Assembly (NCBI RefSeq): GCF_037026715.1 | Contig: NZ_JBANCG010000005.1 | Span: 62,001 to 126,000 of the forward strand | Direction of reading: 5' to 3' | Source of the DNA: Breoghania sp037026715 | GTDB lineage: Bacteria > Pseudomonadota > Alphaproteobacteria > Rhizobiales > Stappiaceae | Length of the DNA: 64,000 nucleotides | Shown: piece after piece, positions 25,776-34,469 of the stretch | Position numbering within the stretch: position 1 is the first letter of the stretch | Layout of the letters: every line of letters begins with the position of its first letter | The notes under the pieces: model-generated | Seen by the model: only the letters and a program-made list of their open reading frames with translations | What the model was told of the DNA's origin: nothing | Database searches by the model: none | Made by a program: the position numbers and the translations under genes

Positions 25776-26537
25776 ATGAGAGAAATCGACGTCAATTCCG
25801 ATCTCGGGGAGGGCTTCGGCCCCTATGTCATCGCCGATGACGCGGCACTGATGCCGCTTGTGACTTCCGCGAATATCGCGAGCGGCGGCCATGCGGGCGA
25901 CCCTCAGACCATGGACAAAACGCTGGCGCTTGCAGGCGCGAGCGGCGTCAAGGTGGGCGCCCATATCGGCTACTCTGACCGTGAGGGCTTCGGCCGGCGC
26001 AAGCTGCAGATGTCGGCGAAGGAACTTGAGTTGATGGTGATTGCCCAGCTCGGCGCTCTGGCGGCCCTGGCGGCTCATCGCGGCTTGCGCCTCACCCATG
26101 CGAACTTCCACGGCGCGCTCGGAAATCTCTCGTTTGCCGACACGGATGTCGCGAAGGTTCTCATTGGCGCGATCAAGGCGTTCGACGCGAACCTGAAGTT
26201 CATCGGGCTCCCCGATACCGAAGCCTCCCGCGAGGCCGAACGGCAGGGACTGACCGTGATCTGGTCGTTCCTCGCCGACCGTGGCTATACCGCACCCGGC
26301 CGGCTTGCGCCGCGCGGAGTGGAGGGGGCGGTCATTCACGACCCGGAAGCGGTGCGTCGCCGGGTGGCCGAGGTTCTCTCCAGCGGACGACTTGCTTCGG
26401 TAACGGGAGAGGAGATGACCATCCCCGTGGATTCAATCCTGGTCCACAGCGATACCGCCGGCGCGCTCGATCTCGCGCATGCGATCCGGGCGGGAATTTC
26501 GGACGCGGGTTGCCAGATCGCGCCTTATGCGGATTAA
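25776..26537 (+). CDS. pxpA: 5-oxoprolinase subunit A family protein (PxpA, LamB/YcsF)
   Basis: A 253-residue LamB/YcsF-family protein, the catalytic PxpA-type subunit of ATP-dependent 5-oxoprolinase. The family motifs read DVNSDLGEGFG and ANIASGGHAGDP; the usual forms are closer to DLNCDMGE and ANIACGFHAGDP, so two conserved positions differ. That may reflect a different lactam substrate. The ATG at 25776 matches the family start; a frame extension of 14 residues was rejected. It closes the aspC-like/rraA/pxpBCA run and is followed by the TRAP transporter. Confidence 0.85.
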   Translation: MREIDVNSDLGEGFGPYVIADDAALMPLVTSANIASGGHAGDPQTMDKTLALAGASGVKVGAHIGYSDREGFGRRKLQMSAKELELMVIAQLGALAALAAHRGLRLTHANFHGALGNLSFADTDVAKVLIGAIKAFDANLKFIGLPDTEASREAERQGLTVIWSFLADRGYTAPGRLAPRGVEGAVIHDPEAVRRRVAEVLSSGRLASVTGEEMTIPVDSILVHSDTAGALDLAHAIRAGISDAGCQIAPYAD

Positions 26538-26734
26538 CCCCGGTTCTGGCGCCGACGCGGGGCTCCAGGAGTGACTAAGAAGCCTTGGCCGTTCCGCCAG
26601 TCTCGCGGGGCGCTCGCCGTCAGGGGCACTCCACGCTCCGCCTTTTGCGTATGTGACCGAAACACGCGATAGCCCGTTCATACATTCCAAATTGTAATGA
26701 TTGGACGTAACAAAATATCGCTATTTCGAGCCGT

Positions 26735-26778
26735 GCGGCAATGCCACACTCTTTTGTACCCGTCGGCATAAATGCCGC
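26735..26778 (+). promoter_or_regulatory. Interrupted stem-loop in the TRAP leader
   Basis: GCGGCA (26735-26740) pairs with TGCCGC (26773-26778), and just inside TGCC (26742-26745) pairs with GGCA (26765-26768). It lies about 50-95 bp before the TRAP binding-protein start in an AT-rich leader. Function unknown; it could be an operator or leader structure. Confidence 0.35.
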
Positions 26779-26830
26779 TTCTTCCATAAAGAACAACAAG
26801 AAAAAATTCACCCATCGGAGTCTACCCGAG

Positions 26831-27808
26831 ATGCTAAAATCTGCAACTGTCGCCTTGGCCGTCTTGTCCGGAGCCATGATTTCCGGCGCCGCTCAGGCTG
26901 AGAACTGGGATCTTCCTCTCGCCTGGCCCGACACCAACTATATCAGCGTCAGCGCCCAGAAATTCGCTGACGACGTCAAAACGGCGACTGACGGCCGCCT
27001 CGAGATCACCTTGCACACGGGCGGCTCGCTCGGCTTCAAGGGACCGGAGATGCTCTCGACCGTCGGCGACGGTCTCGTTCCCATCGGCGACATGCTCCTC
27101 AACCAGCAGGTCGGCACCGAGCCGCTGCTCGGCATGACCTCCCTGCCCTATTTCCTCAGCTCCTTCGAGCAGCTGAAGCAGTTCAACGACTACTTCCGCC
27201 CGACGCTCGAAAAGCTGATGAAAAAGAACAACCAGAAACTTCTCTACACGATCCCCTGGCCGCAGCAGCAGATCTGGACCAAGACCGAGGTCACCGATAT
27301 CGCCTCGCTCTCCGGCATCAAGATCCGCAGCTATGACCGCGCCTCCACCGACGTCTTCGCATCCGCAGGCATGACCCCGGTCCAGCTGCCGTGGGGTGAA
27401 GTCATCCCGTCGCTGGCCGCCGGCGCAATCGATGCGGTTGCCACCTCCTCGCCTTCCGCCGTCGACGGTTCGTTCTGGGAATTCATCAAATACGGATACC
27501 CGACCCGTCAGACGTGGAATATGAATGCGATGACAGTCAACCTCGACCGCTGGAACGCGCTCAGCGAGGAAGACCGGAAGGCGATCATGGATATCGCCAC
27601 CAAGCTTGAGCCGGCCTTCTGGCAGGCGGCGCAGGACGAGGACGCCAAGAATTCGGCAATTCTCGAAAAGCACGGCCTTACGCTTGCTCCGATTTCCGAC
27701 GCACTGCGCGCGGAACTCGCAAAGCGTGCGGAGCCTCTGCGTGCGGCTGCCCTTGAGAAGATGGGCGGCGATGCCAAGGCGATCGTCGACGGTTTCAAGC
27801 CGGAATAG
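26831..27808 (+). CDS. TRAP transporter binding protein, DctP type
   Basis: A 325-residue periplasmic binding protein. The signal peptide ends AQA at about residue 24, followed by the DctP/TAXI-unrelated fold blocks FADDVKTATDGRLEITLHTGGSLG and GIKIRSYDRAS, with the conserved carboxylate-binding arginine in KIRSYDRAS. DctP proteins usually bind organic acids, fitting uptake of an oxoproline or other carboxylate. The ATG at 26831 starts the signal peptide; 30 extra residues upstream are implausible. A terminator-like hairpin separates it from the membrane subunits. Confidence 0.92.
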   Translation: MLKSATVALAVLSGAMISGAAQAENWDLPLAWPDTNYISVSAQKFADDVKTATDGRLEITLHTGGSLGFKGPEMLSTVGDGLVPIGDMLLNQQVGTEPLLGMTSLPYFLSSFEQLKQFNDYFRPTLEKLMKKNNQKLLYTIPWPQQQIWTKTEVTDIASLSGIKIRSYDRASTDVFASAGMTPVQLPWGEVIPSLAAGAIDAVATSSPSAVDGSFWEFIKYGYPTRQTWNMNAMTVNLDRWNALSEEDRKAIMDIATKLEPAFWQAAQDEDAKNSAILEKHGLTLAPISDALRAELAKRAEPLRAAALEKMGGDAKAIVDGFKPE

Positions 27809-27828
27809 CCCCCGTCAAACCGATCTGG

Positions 27829-27865
27829 CCGGCCCGGGCGACTGATCTCGCACGGGCCGGTTTTT
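27829..27865 (+). terminator. Terminator-like hairpin after the TRAP binding-protein gene
   Basis: CCGGCCCG (27829-27836) pairs with CGGGCCGG (27853-27860), followed at once by TTTTT. It looks like an intrinsic terminator and, lying inside the TRAP operon, would reduce the membrane subunits relative to the binding protein. Confidence 0.7.
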
Positions 27866-27907
27866 CAACAGTCCGCCCCGCCGAACGATTGATAAGGAAA
27901 CCGGGAG

Positions 27908-28429
27908 ATGTTCTTTCTCAATCTTGTGGACCGGTTGTCACGAGCGTTGGCGTTTCTGTCGGGCGCCGTGATCATCGGCATTGCGCTTCTCGTCGCATCC
28001 GAAATTTTCCTGCGCAACATCGTTGGCGTGAGCCTCTCCTTCGTCTGGGAAGTCTCCGTCTACCTGCACATGTGCGCGATCTTTCTGGGCGCCGCGTGGA
28101 CGCTGCGCACCGGCGGGCACATCCGCGTGACGCTGCTGCGCGCCGTCATGCCGCGTCTGTTCGAATGGTTCGCGACGCTGATCGGCCTCGTCATCTCCGC
28201 CTACGTGACCAACGCCCTCACCCTGCTCGCCTGGGGGTATCATGCGACGGGTCGCACCTCCGGCTCGACCACGGATGTGCCGCTGGTCTACCCCGCCGCC
28301 TTCATCGCTTTCGGCTCCCTTCTTCTCACCGTTCAGATCGCCCTGCGCCTCGTTCATCTGGCCATGGGACGGCCGGTCGAACTCGACAGCGCGCGTGAAG
28401 AAGGCGTCAACGCGCCGATCATGGATTGA
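27908..28429 (+). CDS. TRAP transporter small membrane subunit, DctQ type
   Basis: A 173-residue membrane protein with four predicted helices, the size and layout of DctQ subunits (LSGAVIIGIALLVASEIFLRNI as helix 1, followed by an EVSVYLHMCAIFLGAA helix). It pairs with the DctM subunit that starts eight bases after its stop. The pair drives Na+- or H+-coupled uptake of the ligand delivered by the binding protein. Confidence 0.9.
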   Translation: MFFLNLVDRLSRALAFLSGAVIIGIALLVASEIFLRNIVGVSLSFVWEVSVYLHMCAIFLGAAWTLRTGGHIRVTLLRAVMPRLFEWFATLIGLVISAYVTNALTLLAWGYHATGRTSGSTTDVPLVYPAAFIAFGSLLLTVQIALRLVHLAMGRPVELDSAREEGVNAPIMD

Positions 28430-28437
28430 GTTGCTGT

Positions 28438-29733
28438 ATGCCCCTTCCCTCCATCGTCGCCATTCTCTCGCTTCTTGCCATTCTCGCGTCCGGTGCCTGG
28501 GTCGCTCTTGGGCTGATGGGCGTCGGCATCTTCTCGCTCGAGGTCTTCCGCACGATCCCGGTTGAAAAACTGCTCGCCCAATCGATCTGGAACGGCATTT
28601 CCTCGCCCGAGTTGCTGGCGCTTCCGCTCTTCATCCTTATGGCGGAGCTGCTCTTTCGATCCCGCTTCATAGACGGGATGTTTTCAGCGCTCGAGCCATG
28701 GGTTCGCCGGCTCCCGGGTGCGCTGCTTCACACAAACATACTTGCCTGCGCCTTCTTCGCGCTCGTCTCCGGCTCATCGGCCGCGACGACGAGTTCGGTC
28801 GGCCGCATCACGATTTCCGAGCTCGACGCGCGCGGGTACGACCGACGACTGACCCTCGGCACGCTCGCAGGTGCAGGCACGCTTGGCTTCCTCATTCCGC
28901 CGTCGATCGTCATGATCGTCTATGGCGTGATGTCTCAGACCTCGGTCCTCAAGCTGTTCACAGCGGGCCTCGTCCCCGGGTTTCTGCTTACCGCCTGCTT
29001 CATGACGTTCATCGCCGTTCTCTCGAAACTGCGTCCCGGCATCGTCCCTCAGGGCACGAGCGACAATTCGAGGATCTGGCACGAACGCCTGCAGGGCATG
29101 CCGAGCCTGCTCCCCTTCGTCGTCCTGATCGGCTCCATCCTCGGTTCCATGTACGGCGGGCTTGCCAGCCCGACGGAAGCCGCGGCGGTCGCGGTCATCG
29201 TCACGATTGTGCTGATGGCGCTTGAGCGCTCGCTCAGCCTTGCCGTTCTCAAGGCTGCGGCCGTGGGAACCGCCCGCACCGTTTCCATGCTCGGTCTGAT
29301 CATCGCGGCCGCGAGCTTCCTCGCGTCGGCCATCGGATTTCTCGGCATGCCGCAGGCGGTGGCCGCCTTCATCAACGGCATGAACCTGCCGCCGCTTGGC
29401 CTCATCGTCCTGTTGATGCTCGTCTATATCGTGCTCGGCAGCTTTCTGGAGGGCATGTCGATCATCGTCATGACGATCCCGATCGTCATGCCCTTGGTGG
29501 TGCATGCGGGATACGACAAGATCTGGTTCGGCGTGTTCCTGATCCTGATGGTCGAACTGGCGCAGATCTCACCGCCGGTGGGAATGAACCTCTTCGTGCT
29601 GCAGGGCCTGACAGGCCGACCGCTTTCCTCCGTGGTTCGCGCCGCCTTTCCCTTCTTCCTGATCATGCTGTGCTTCGTGTTCTTTCTGGCGGTCTTCCCG
29701 CAGGTCGTCAGCTTCCTGCCGCAGCTGCTGTAG
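28438..29733 (+). CDS. TRAP transporter large membrane subunit, DctM type
   Basis: A 431-residue permease with about 12-13 helices. The DctM motifs SGSSAATTSSVGRI, LGFLIPPSIVMIVYGV and the C-terminal ELAQISPPVGMNLFVL are present. It forms the transport channel with the DctQ subunit. The ATG at 28438 is given; a TTG four codons earlier overlaps the DctQ stop and could be the start, since neither has a clear ribosome site. A GntR regulator gene converges on it. Confidence 0.93.
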   Translation: MPLPSIVAILSLLAILASGAWVALGLMGVGIFSLEVFRTIPVEKLLAQSIWNGISSPELLALPLFILMAELLFRSRFIDGMFSALEPWVRRLPGALLHTNILACAFFALVSGSSAATTSSVGRITISELDARGYDRRLTLGTLAGAGTLGFLIPPSIVMIVYGVMSQTSVLKLFTAGLVPGFLLTACFMTFIAVLSKLRPGIVPQGTSDNSRIWHERLQGMPSLLPFVVLIGSILGSMYGGLASPTEAAAVAVIVTIVLMALERSLSLAVLKAAAVGTARTVSMLGLIIAAASFLASAIGFLGMPQAVAAFINGMNLPPLGLIVLLMLVYIVLGSFLEGMSIIVMTIPIVMPLVVHAGYDKIWFGVFLILMVELAQISPPVGMNLFVLQGLTGRPLSSVVRAAFPFFLIMLCFVFFLAVFPQVVSFLPQLL

Positions 29734-29796
29734 AGAGAACCGGACGACGAACGGGTCCGATACACCGCGCCCACGTATATCGGCGTCTCCATCCTG

Positions 29797-30417
29797 CTAT
29801 GGCGCCGGATCCGGCCTCTGCTCGATATGAACGCGGATCAGTCGGGCAAGCCGCGCGGCATCGCGCGTCTCGAGCGCCTCGACCATCGCAATGTGTTCGG
29901 CGGCGGAGCGCTCGATTCGGGCCAGGTTATGCCATTGCGCAACGGGGGCGGGCGATGTCCTGAGCCGTAACTCGTCGACCAGATTGACCATCGCCGCATT
30001 TCCCGCGCACGAAAGCAGCGCGCGGTGGAACCTCAGATTGGTTTCATAGAGCTGGTCGTAGGCGCCGCGCCGCACCATGTCGTCGAAGGCCCGGGCGAAA
30101 TCCCTGAGCCGTTCGACGTCTTGCGTCGTCGCACCCTCGACAATCGCCGCGCAGAACCCCGTTTCGATGGCGAGGCGGATGGCGAGGATGTGGTCCGTTT
30201 CAGGCGTGTCGGCGGGATGGACCGAATAGCCTCGGTTTGGTTCGTAGCGGATGATCCTGCGACCTGCCAATGTTTCCAGAGCCTTGCGGACCTGGGCACG
30301 ATTGACGCTGTAACGCTCCTGCAGGTCGACCTGCTTGAGCCAGGTTCCAGGCCTGAAGGCACCGGACCGCAGATCATCCGACAGTCGGCGGATTACGTCC
30401 TCAGCCGAAACCGTCAT
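29797..30417 (-). CDS. GntR/FadR-family regulator (FCD domain)
   Basis: A 206-residue GntR regulator: winged helix at about residues 8-70 (LKQVDLQERYSVNRAQVRKAL, then GYSVHP) and an FCD all-helical ligand domain with metal-site residues in RLAIETGF, FHRALLSCAGN and EHIAMVEALETRDA. FCD regulators usually answer to organic acids. The ATG at 30417 has GGAGGTGATA just before it. It is divergent from the M20 hydrolase gene across a region holding a perfect 8-bp dyad, and convergent with the TRAP genes, so it may control either. Confidence 0.87.
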   Translation of the reverse strand: MTVSAEDVIRRLSDDLRSGAFRPGTWLKQVDLQERYSVNRAQVRKALETLAGRRIIRYEPNRGYSVHPADTPETDHILAIRLAIETGFCAAIVEGATTQDVERLRDFARAFDDMVRRGAYDQLYETNLRFHRALLSCAGNAAMVNLVDELRLRTSPAPVAQWHNLARIERSAAEHIAMVEALETRDAARLARLIRVHIEQRPDPAP

Positions 30418-30570
30418 TATCACCTCCCCCTCTCCAGCCGACAGAACCCGCCTCCCGATCCCCCGGCTCCTGTCCGACGGCATTGCCGTCTGCGTATTTT
30501 TTACGCATCCGCGGATACTTCAACAGGTCTGACGACTTTTTCGCCACGGCTTTCTTGCCTGTCATCTGGT

Positions 30571-30592
30571 TTGGTGCCAATTTCGGCACCAA
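30571..30592. promoter_or_regulatory. Predicted operator between gntR and the M20 hydrolase gene
   Basis: TTGGTGCC and GGCACCAA form a perfect inverted repeat with a 6-base spacer, 42 bp before the hydrolase start. Two further symmetric elements lie nearby: TGCGTA-N5-TACGCA (30491-30507) and ATCCGCGGAT (30507-30516). The first dyad is the best candidate for the GntR protein. Confidence 0.55.
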
Positions 30593-30634
30593 TCCGTAGC
30601 GCCCCTCCCTCCACTCCCCGGAGTTCCAAGAAGA

Positions 30635-32062
30635 ATGTCGAACAAGAATAGCGATCCCGTCTGGCAGGAGGTTGATGAGCGCCGCGAGGCCTTTGCCGCA
30701 CTGTCCGACCGCATATGGGACAAGCCCGAACTCAATTTCGCCGAAACTGCAGCTTGCAGCGAACACGCGACGATGCTTCGGGCGGAAGGTTTTGAAGTTC
30801 GAACGGGAATTGCCGGCCTGCCGACCGCCGTCATGGGCGAAGCGGGAACGGAGGGGCCCGTCATCGCCATTCTGGGCGAATACGATGCCCTGCCGGGATT
30901 GAGCCAGGAAGCGGGCGTGGCCGAACACAGGCCGATTGTCGAGGGCGGCAATGGCCACGGTTGCGGTCACAACCTGCTTGGCGCCGGCTCCCTGCTCGCA
31001 GCGGCGGCGCTGAAGGCATGGCTTGAGAAGACAGGTACGCCCGGGCGCGTGCGCTACTACGGCTGCCCGGCCGAGGAAGGCGGCTCGGCCAAGGGATTCA
31101 TGGTGCGAGAAGGTCTGTTCGACGACGTCGATATCGCGATCTGCTGGCACCCTGCCCCGCTCGCCGGGGTCAATCCGCCGGATTCGCTCGCCTGCAACGA
31201 GATCCTGTTCGAATTCGACGGCAAGGCCTCGCACGCCGCGTCGTCGCCCGAACTCGGCCGCTCCGCACTCGATGCGGTGGAGCTGATGAATGTCGGCGTC
31301 AACTACATGCGCGAGCACATGCCCTCCACCGCACGTATCCATTATGCGGTCACCGATACCGGCGGGACGGCGCCCAACGTGGTTCAGGCCCACGCCGCCG
31401 TGCGCTATCTCATCCGGGCCCGTGAACTCGACGAGCTCACGCCGCTGGTGGAACGGGTCCGCAATATCGCGCGCGGCGCCGCGCTGATGACCGAGACCCG
31501 GATGAGCGAGCGGGTGGTATCGGGCGACGCCAACCTCATCGGCAACGATCCGCTCGAAGAGCTGATGCACGCCGAATTGTTGCGCCTCGGGCCTCCGCAG
31601 TTCGACGATCAGGACCGCGAATTCGCGCAAGCCATCCGCGCCACCCTCTCCCCTCAGGACATCCGCGCCGCCTTCGGCCGTTTCGGCCTCGAGCCGCGCA
31701 TGGATCTTCCGCTGGCGGATGACATCCTGCCGAGGAGCCGCGGTCTGGGAACCTCGATCGGATCGACCGATGTCGGAACCGTTAGCTGGGTCGTTCCGAC
31801 CGTCCAGATGCGGGGGGCGACCTGTGCGGTTGGCACGCCCGCCCATTCCTGGCAGCTCGTGGCGCAGGGCAAGTCCGGCATCGCCCACAAGGGCATGACC
31901 CATGCGGCAAAAGTGATGGCGGCAACGGCGAAGGCGCTTTTCGAGGATCCGGAAAGGATCTCGGCGGCGAAGGCGGATTTCGCCAAACGCCGTGCAGGAC
32001 GCCCCTTCGTCAACCCGCTGCCCGACGACGTCGCACCGGATCTCCCGGAGGCGGCGGAGTGA
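30635..32062 (+). CDS. M20-family amidohydrolase, AbgB-like
   Basis: A 475-residue M20D metallopeptidase. The metal-site motifs HGCGHN (about residues 108-113) and CPAEEGGSAKG, plus a dimerisation domain around residues 190-300, are visible. Closest in appearance to AbgB, the aminobenzoyl-glutamate hydrolase subunit, and to N-acyl amino-acid amidohydrolases. It cleaves an amide to release an amino acid in the cytoplasm; the exact amide is unknown. It is followed after 128 bp by an amino-acid-type ABC importer that may bring its substrate. Confidence 0.87.
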   Translation: MSNKNSDPVWQEVDERREAFAALSDRIWDKPELNFAETAACSEHATMLRAEGFEVRTGIAGLPTAVMGEAGTEGPVIAILGEYDALPGLSQEAGVAEHRPIVEGGNGHGCGHNLLGAGSLLAAAALKAWLEKTGTPGRVRYYGCPAEEGGSAKGFMVREGLFDDVDIAICWHPAPLAGVNPPDSLACNEILFEFDGKASHAASSPELGRSALDAVELMNVGVNYMREHMPSTARIHYAVTDTGGTAPNVVQAHAAVRYLIRARELDELTPLVERVRNIARGAALMTETRMSERVVSGDANLIGNDPLEELMHAELLRLGPPQFDDQDREFAQAIRATLSPQDIRAAFGRFGLEPRMDLPLADDILPRSRGLGTSIGSTDVGTVSWVVPTVQMRGATCAVGTPAHSWQLVAQGKSGIAHKGMTHAAKVMAATAKALFEDPERISAAKADFAKRRAGRPFVNPLPDDVAPDLPEAAE

Positions 32063-32190
32063 GGGCGCGCCCGCCCGAGACCGGAGCGACTTGTTGCCGA
32101 GCGGCTTGATTCACTCTAATCGGACTGAACTCCAGTGAATGCCCACCCCCGGACCGGACGAAACGGACCGCCCGGCCGCAAGGACTGTTC

Positions 32191-32907
32191 ATGAATTCTC
32201 TCGGTTTCTTCGAGCTGATGGGTTTCGGCCCCTTGGGGTGGGGCCCTGCCCTGCTGAAGGCGGCGTGCATGACGCTCGCCATCGCGGGCACGGGCTACAT
32301 CATCGGCGCCACGCTTGGAACGCTGCTCGCCTGGGCCAAGATCTCAGGCCGGCGGTCGCTGCGCATCATGGCGGAAACCTACACCACCGTACTGCGCGGC
32401 ATTCCGGACCTTCTGGTGATCTATCTGTTCTATTTCGGCGGGTCGTTGGCGCTCACGAAAATCGCCAAGCTGTTCGGCCACGACGGCTTCGTCGACCTGC
32501 CCGGCTTCGCGGCCGGTTCCATCGCCATCGGCATCGTGTCTGCGGCGCAGCACACAGAAGTGTTTCGCGGTGCCTACCGGGCGGTGAGTGCGGGTGAGAT
32601 CGAGGCCGCGCAGGCCGTCGGCATGGGGCGCCTGCTCATGTTCCGCCGCATCCTGCTGCCGCTGGTCGCCCGCCATGCGCTGCCGGGCATGGGCAATGTC
32701 TGGCAGATCACCTTGAAGGAGAGTGCGCTCGTCTCGGTCACGGGCGTCGTGGAACTTGTCCGCCAGGCGCAGATCGCGGCCGGCTCGACGCGGGAGCCTT
32801 TCTACTTCTTCTTTGCCGCCGCCATCCTGTTTCTCGTCATCACGTCGCTGTCGGGCCTCGTTCTGGGGCGCGCGGAGCGGTACTTCAACCGCGGCGTGAG
32901 GAGATAG
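32191..32907 (+). CDS. Polar amino-acid ABC permease 1 (HisQ type)
   Basis: A 238-residue permease of the His/Glu/Gln/Arg/opine family with about five helices. The loop EIEAAQAVGMGRLLMFRRILLP docks on the ATPase. HisQ-type proteins of rhizobial opine and histidine importers look similar. The second permease starts five bases after the stop. Confidence 0.9.
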   Translation: MNSLGFFELMGFGPLGWGPALLKAACMTLAIAGTGYIIGATLGTLLAWAKISGRRSLRIMAETYTTVLRGIPDLLVIYLFYFGGSLALTKIAKLFGHDGFVDLPGFAAGSIAIGIVSAAQHTEVFRGAYRAVSAGEIEAAQAVGMGRLLMFRRILLPLVARHALPGMGNVWQITLKESALVSVTGVVELVRQAQIAAGSTREPFYFFFAAAILFLVITSLSGLVLGRAERYFNRGVRR

Positions 32908-32911
32908 ACGG

Positions 32912-33667
32912 ATGGATTTTCCTTTTCTCCTTGAAACGGCGCGGACACTCTCTTCCGGCATTCCGCTGACGCTCGTGCTCGCCGTCCTCTCCGTATCGCT
33001 CGGCATCGTGCTGGCCGTGTTGCTTGCTTCCATGCGGCTCTGGGGCCCGCGGTGGCTGAGCCTTTTCGCCCGCGCCTACGTGTTCGTCTTCCGGGGAACG
33101 CCGCTGCTCGTGCAGATGTTTCTCATCTACTATGGCCTCGGCCAGTTCGAGGCCGTGCGACACAGCTTCCTCTGGCCTGTTCTGCGCGAGCCGTTCTGGT
33201 GCGCGATCCTGTCCCTGTCGCTCAATACGGGCGCCTATGGATCGGAAATCGTGCGCGGGGCGTTTCTCGCCGTGCCCTTCGGCCAGATCGAGGCTGCCAA
33301 GGCCTGCGGCATGAGCACGACGCTCGCGTTCCGCCGCATCCTGCTGCCGCAGGCCGTCCGGCTCGCCCTGCCTGCCTACGGCACCGAACTGATCCTGCTG
33401 GTAAAGGCTACATCGCTCACATCCATCATCACGCTGATGGAGATCACCGGCGTTGCGGCGCGGCTCATTTCCGAGACCTACCGCGTCGTCGAGGTTTTCG
33501 TCGTCGCCGGCGCCCTCTATCTCGCCATCAATTTCGTGCTGACGCGCATCGTCGCCTTCGCCGAGCATCGGCTGACCGCGCATCTGCGCGCGCGCCCCGC
33601 GACAAGGGGCGTCGCTGCCGGGGACGCGGAAGCGGAGGATGTCGTCATTTCAGGAGAACGAGCATGA
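32912..33667 (+). CDS. Polar amino-acid ABC permease 2 (HisM type)
   Basis: A 251-residue permease of the same family. The docking loop reads QIEAAKACGMSTTLAFRRILLP and the N-terminal helices carry FVFRGTPLLVQMFLIYYGL. It makes the heterodimeric channel with the upstream permease. Its stop overlaps the ATPase start as ATGA, so the two are coupled. Confidence 0.9.
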   Translation: MDFPFLLETARTLSSGIPLTLVLAVLSVSLGIVLAVLLASMRLWGPRWLSLFARAYVFVFRGTPLLVQMFLIYYGLGQFEAVRHSFLWPVLREPFWCAILSLSLNTGAYGSEIVRGAFLAVPFGQIEAAKACGMSTTLAFRRILLPQAVRLALPAYGTELILLVKATSLTSIITLMEITGVAARLISETYRVVEVFVVAGALYLAINFVLTRIVAFAEHRLTAHLRARPATRGVAAGDAEAEDVVISGERA

Positions 33668-34425
33668 CCGAAGACGCTGTCCGGCTGCGCGGCTTGCGCA
33701 AGTCCTTCGGCGACCATGAGGTCCTCAAGGGAATCAACCTCGCGGCCGCCCAGGGCGAGGTCGTGTCCATTCTCGGATCGTCCGGATCGGGCAAGTCGAC
33801 GATGCTTCGCTGCATCAATCTTCTCGAGATCCCGACGGCGGGCGAGGTCTGGGTGGGAAACGAGCGCATCGAACTCGTGACCGACAAGAAGGGCATCTCG
33901 CGTCCGGCCGACCCGAAGAAGGTGCAGGCCATCCGCGCCCGTGTGAGCATGGTCTTCCAGTCGTTCAACCTGTGGTCGCACAAAACCGTTCTGGAGAATG
34001 TCGTGGAGGCACCGATCCACGTCCAGAAGCGAGACCGCGCCGAGGTGATGGAGGAAGCGCGCGCGCTCCTCGACAAGGTCGGCATCGCCGACAAGCACGA
34101 CTTCTATCCCTCGCATCTGTCCGGCGGCCAGCAGCAGCGCGCCGCGATCGCCCGTGCCCTGGCGATGCATCCGGACGTTCTGCTCTTCGACGAGCCGACA
34201 TCGGCTCTCGATCCGGAACTCGTCGGCGAAGTGCTCCGCGTCATGCGGGCGCTGGCCGATGAAGGTCGCACGATGCTGGTCGTGACCCATGAAATGAGCT
34301 TCGCCCGCGACGTCTCGAACCGCGTCGTGTTTCTCCACCAGGGCGTCATCGACTGCGAAGGTGCGCCCCAGGACCTGTTCAACGGCGGCGGCAGCGAGCG
34401 TTTCGCCCAGTTCGCCTCGTCGTGA
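33664..34425 (+). CDS. Polar amino-acid ABC ATPase (HisP/GlnQ type)
   Basis: A 253-residue ATPase. Walker A is GSSGSGKST, the signature is LSGGQQQR, and Walker B is VLLFDEPTSALDPE. The insert ERIELVTDKKGISRPADPKK between Walker A and the Q-loop is typical of HisP-like members serving basic amino acids or opines. The ATG at 33664 overlaps the permease stop; a long upstream frame is read-through in another gene. Confidence 0.93.
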   Translation: MTEDAVRLRGLRKSFGDHEVLKGINLAAAQGEVVSILGSSGSGKSTMLRCINLLEIPTAGEVWVGNERIELVTDKKGISRPADPKKVQAIRARVSMVFQSFNLWSHKTVLENVVEAPIHVQKRDRAEVMEEARALLDKVGIADKHDFYPSHLSGGQQQRAAIARALAMHPDVLLFDEPTSALDPELVGEVLRVMRALADEGRTMLVVTHEMSFARDVSNRVVFLHQGVIDCEGAPQDLFNGGGSERFAQFASS

Positions 34426-34469
34426 TCTTCCCCAAAATCCTCCCCGACTACCTCCAGGAGACTGAATTG

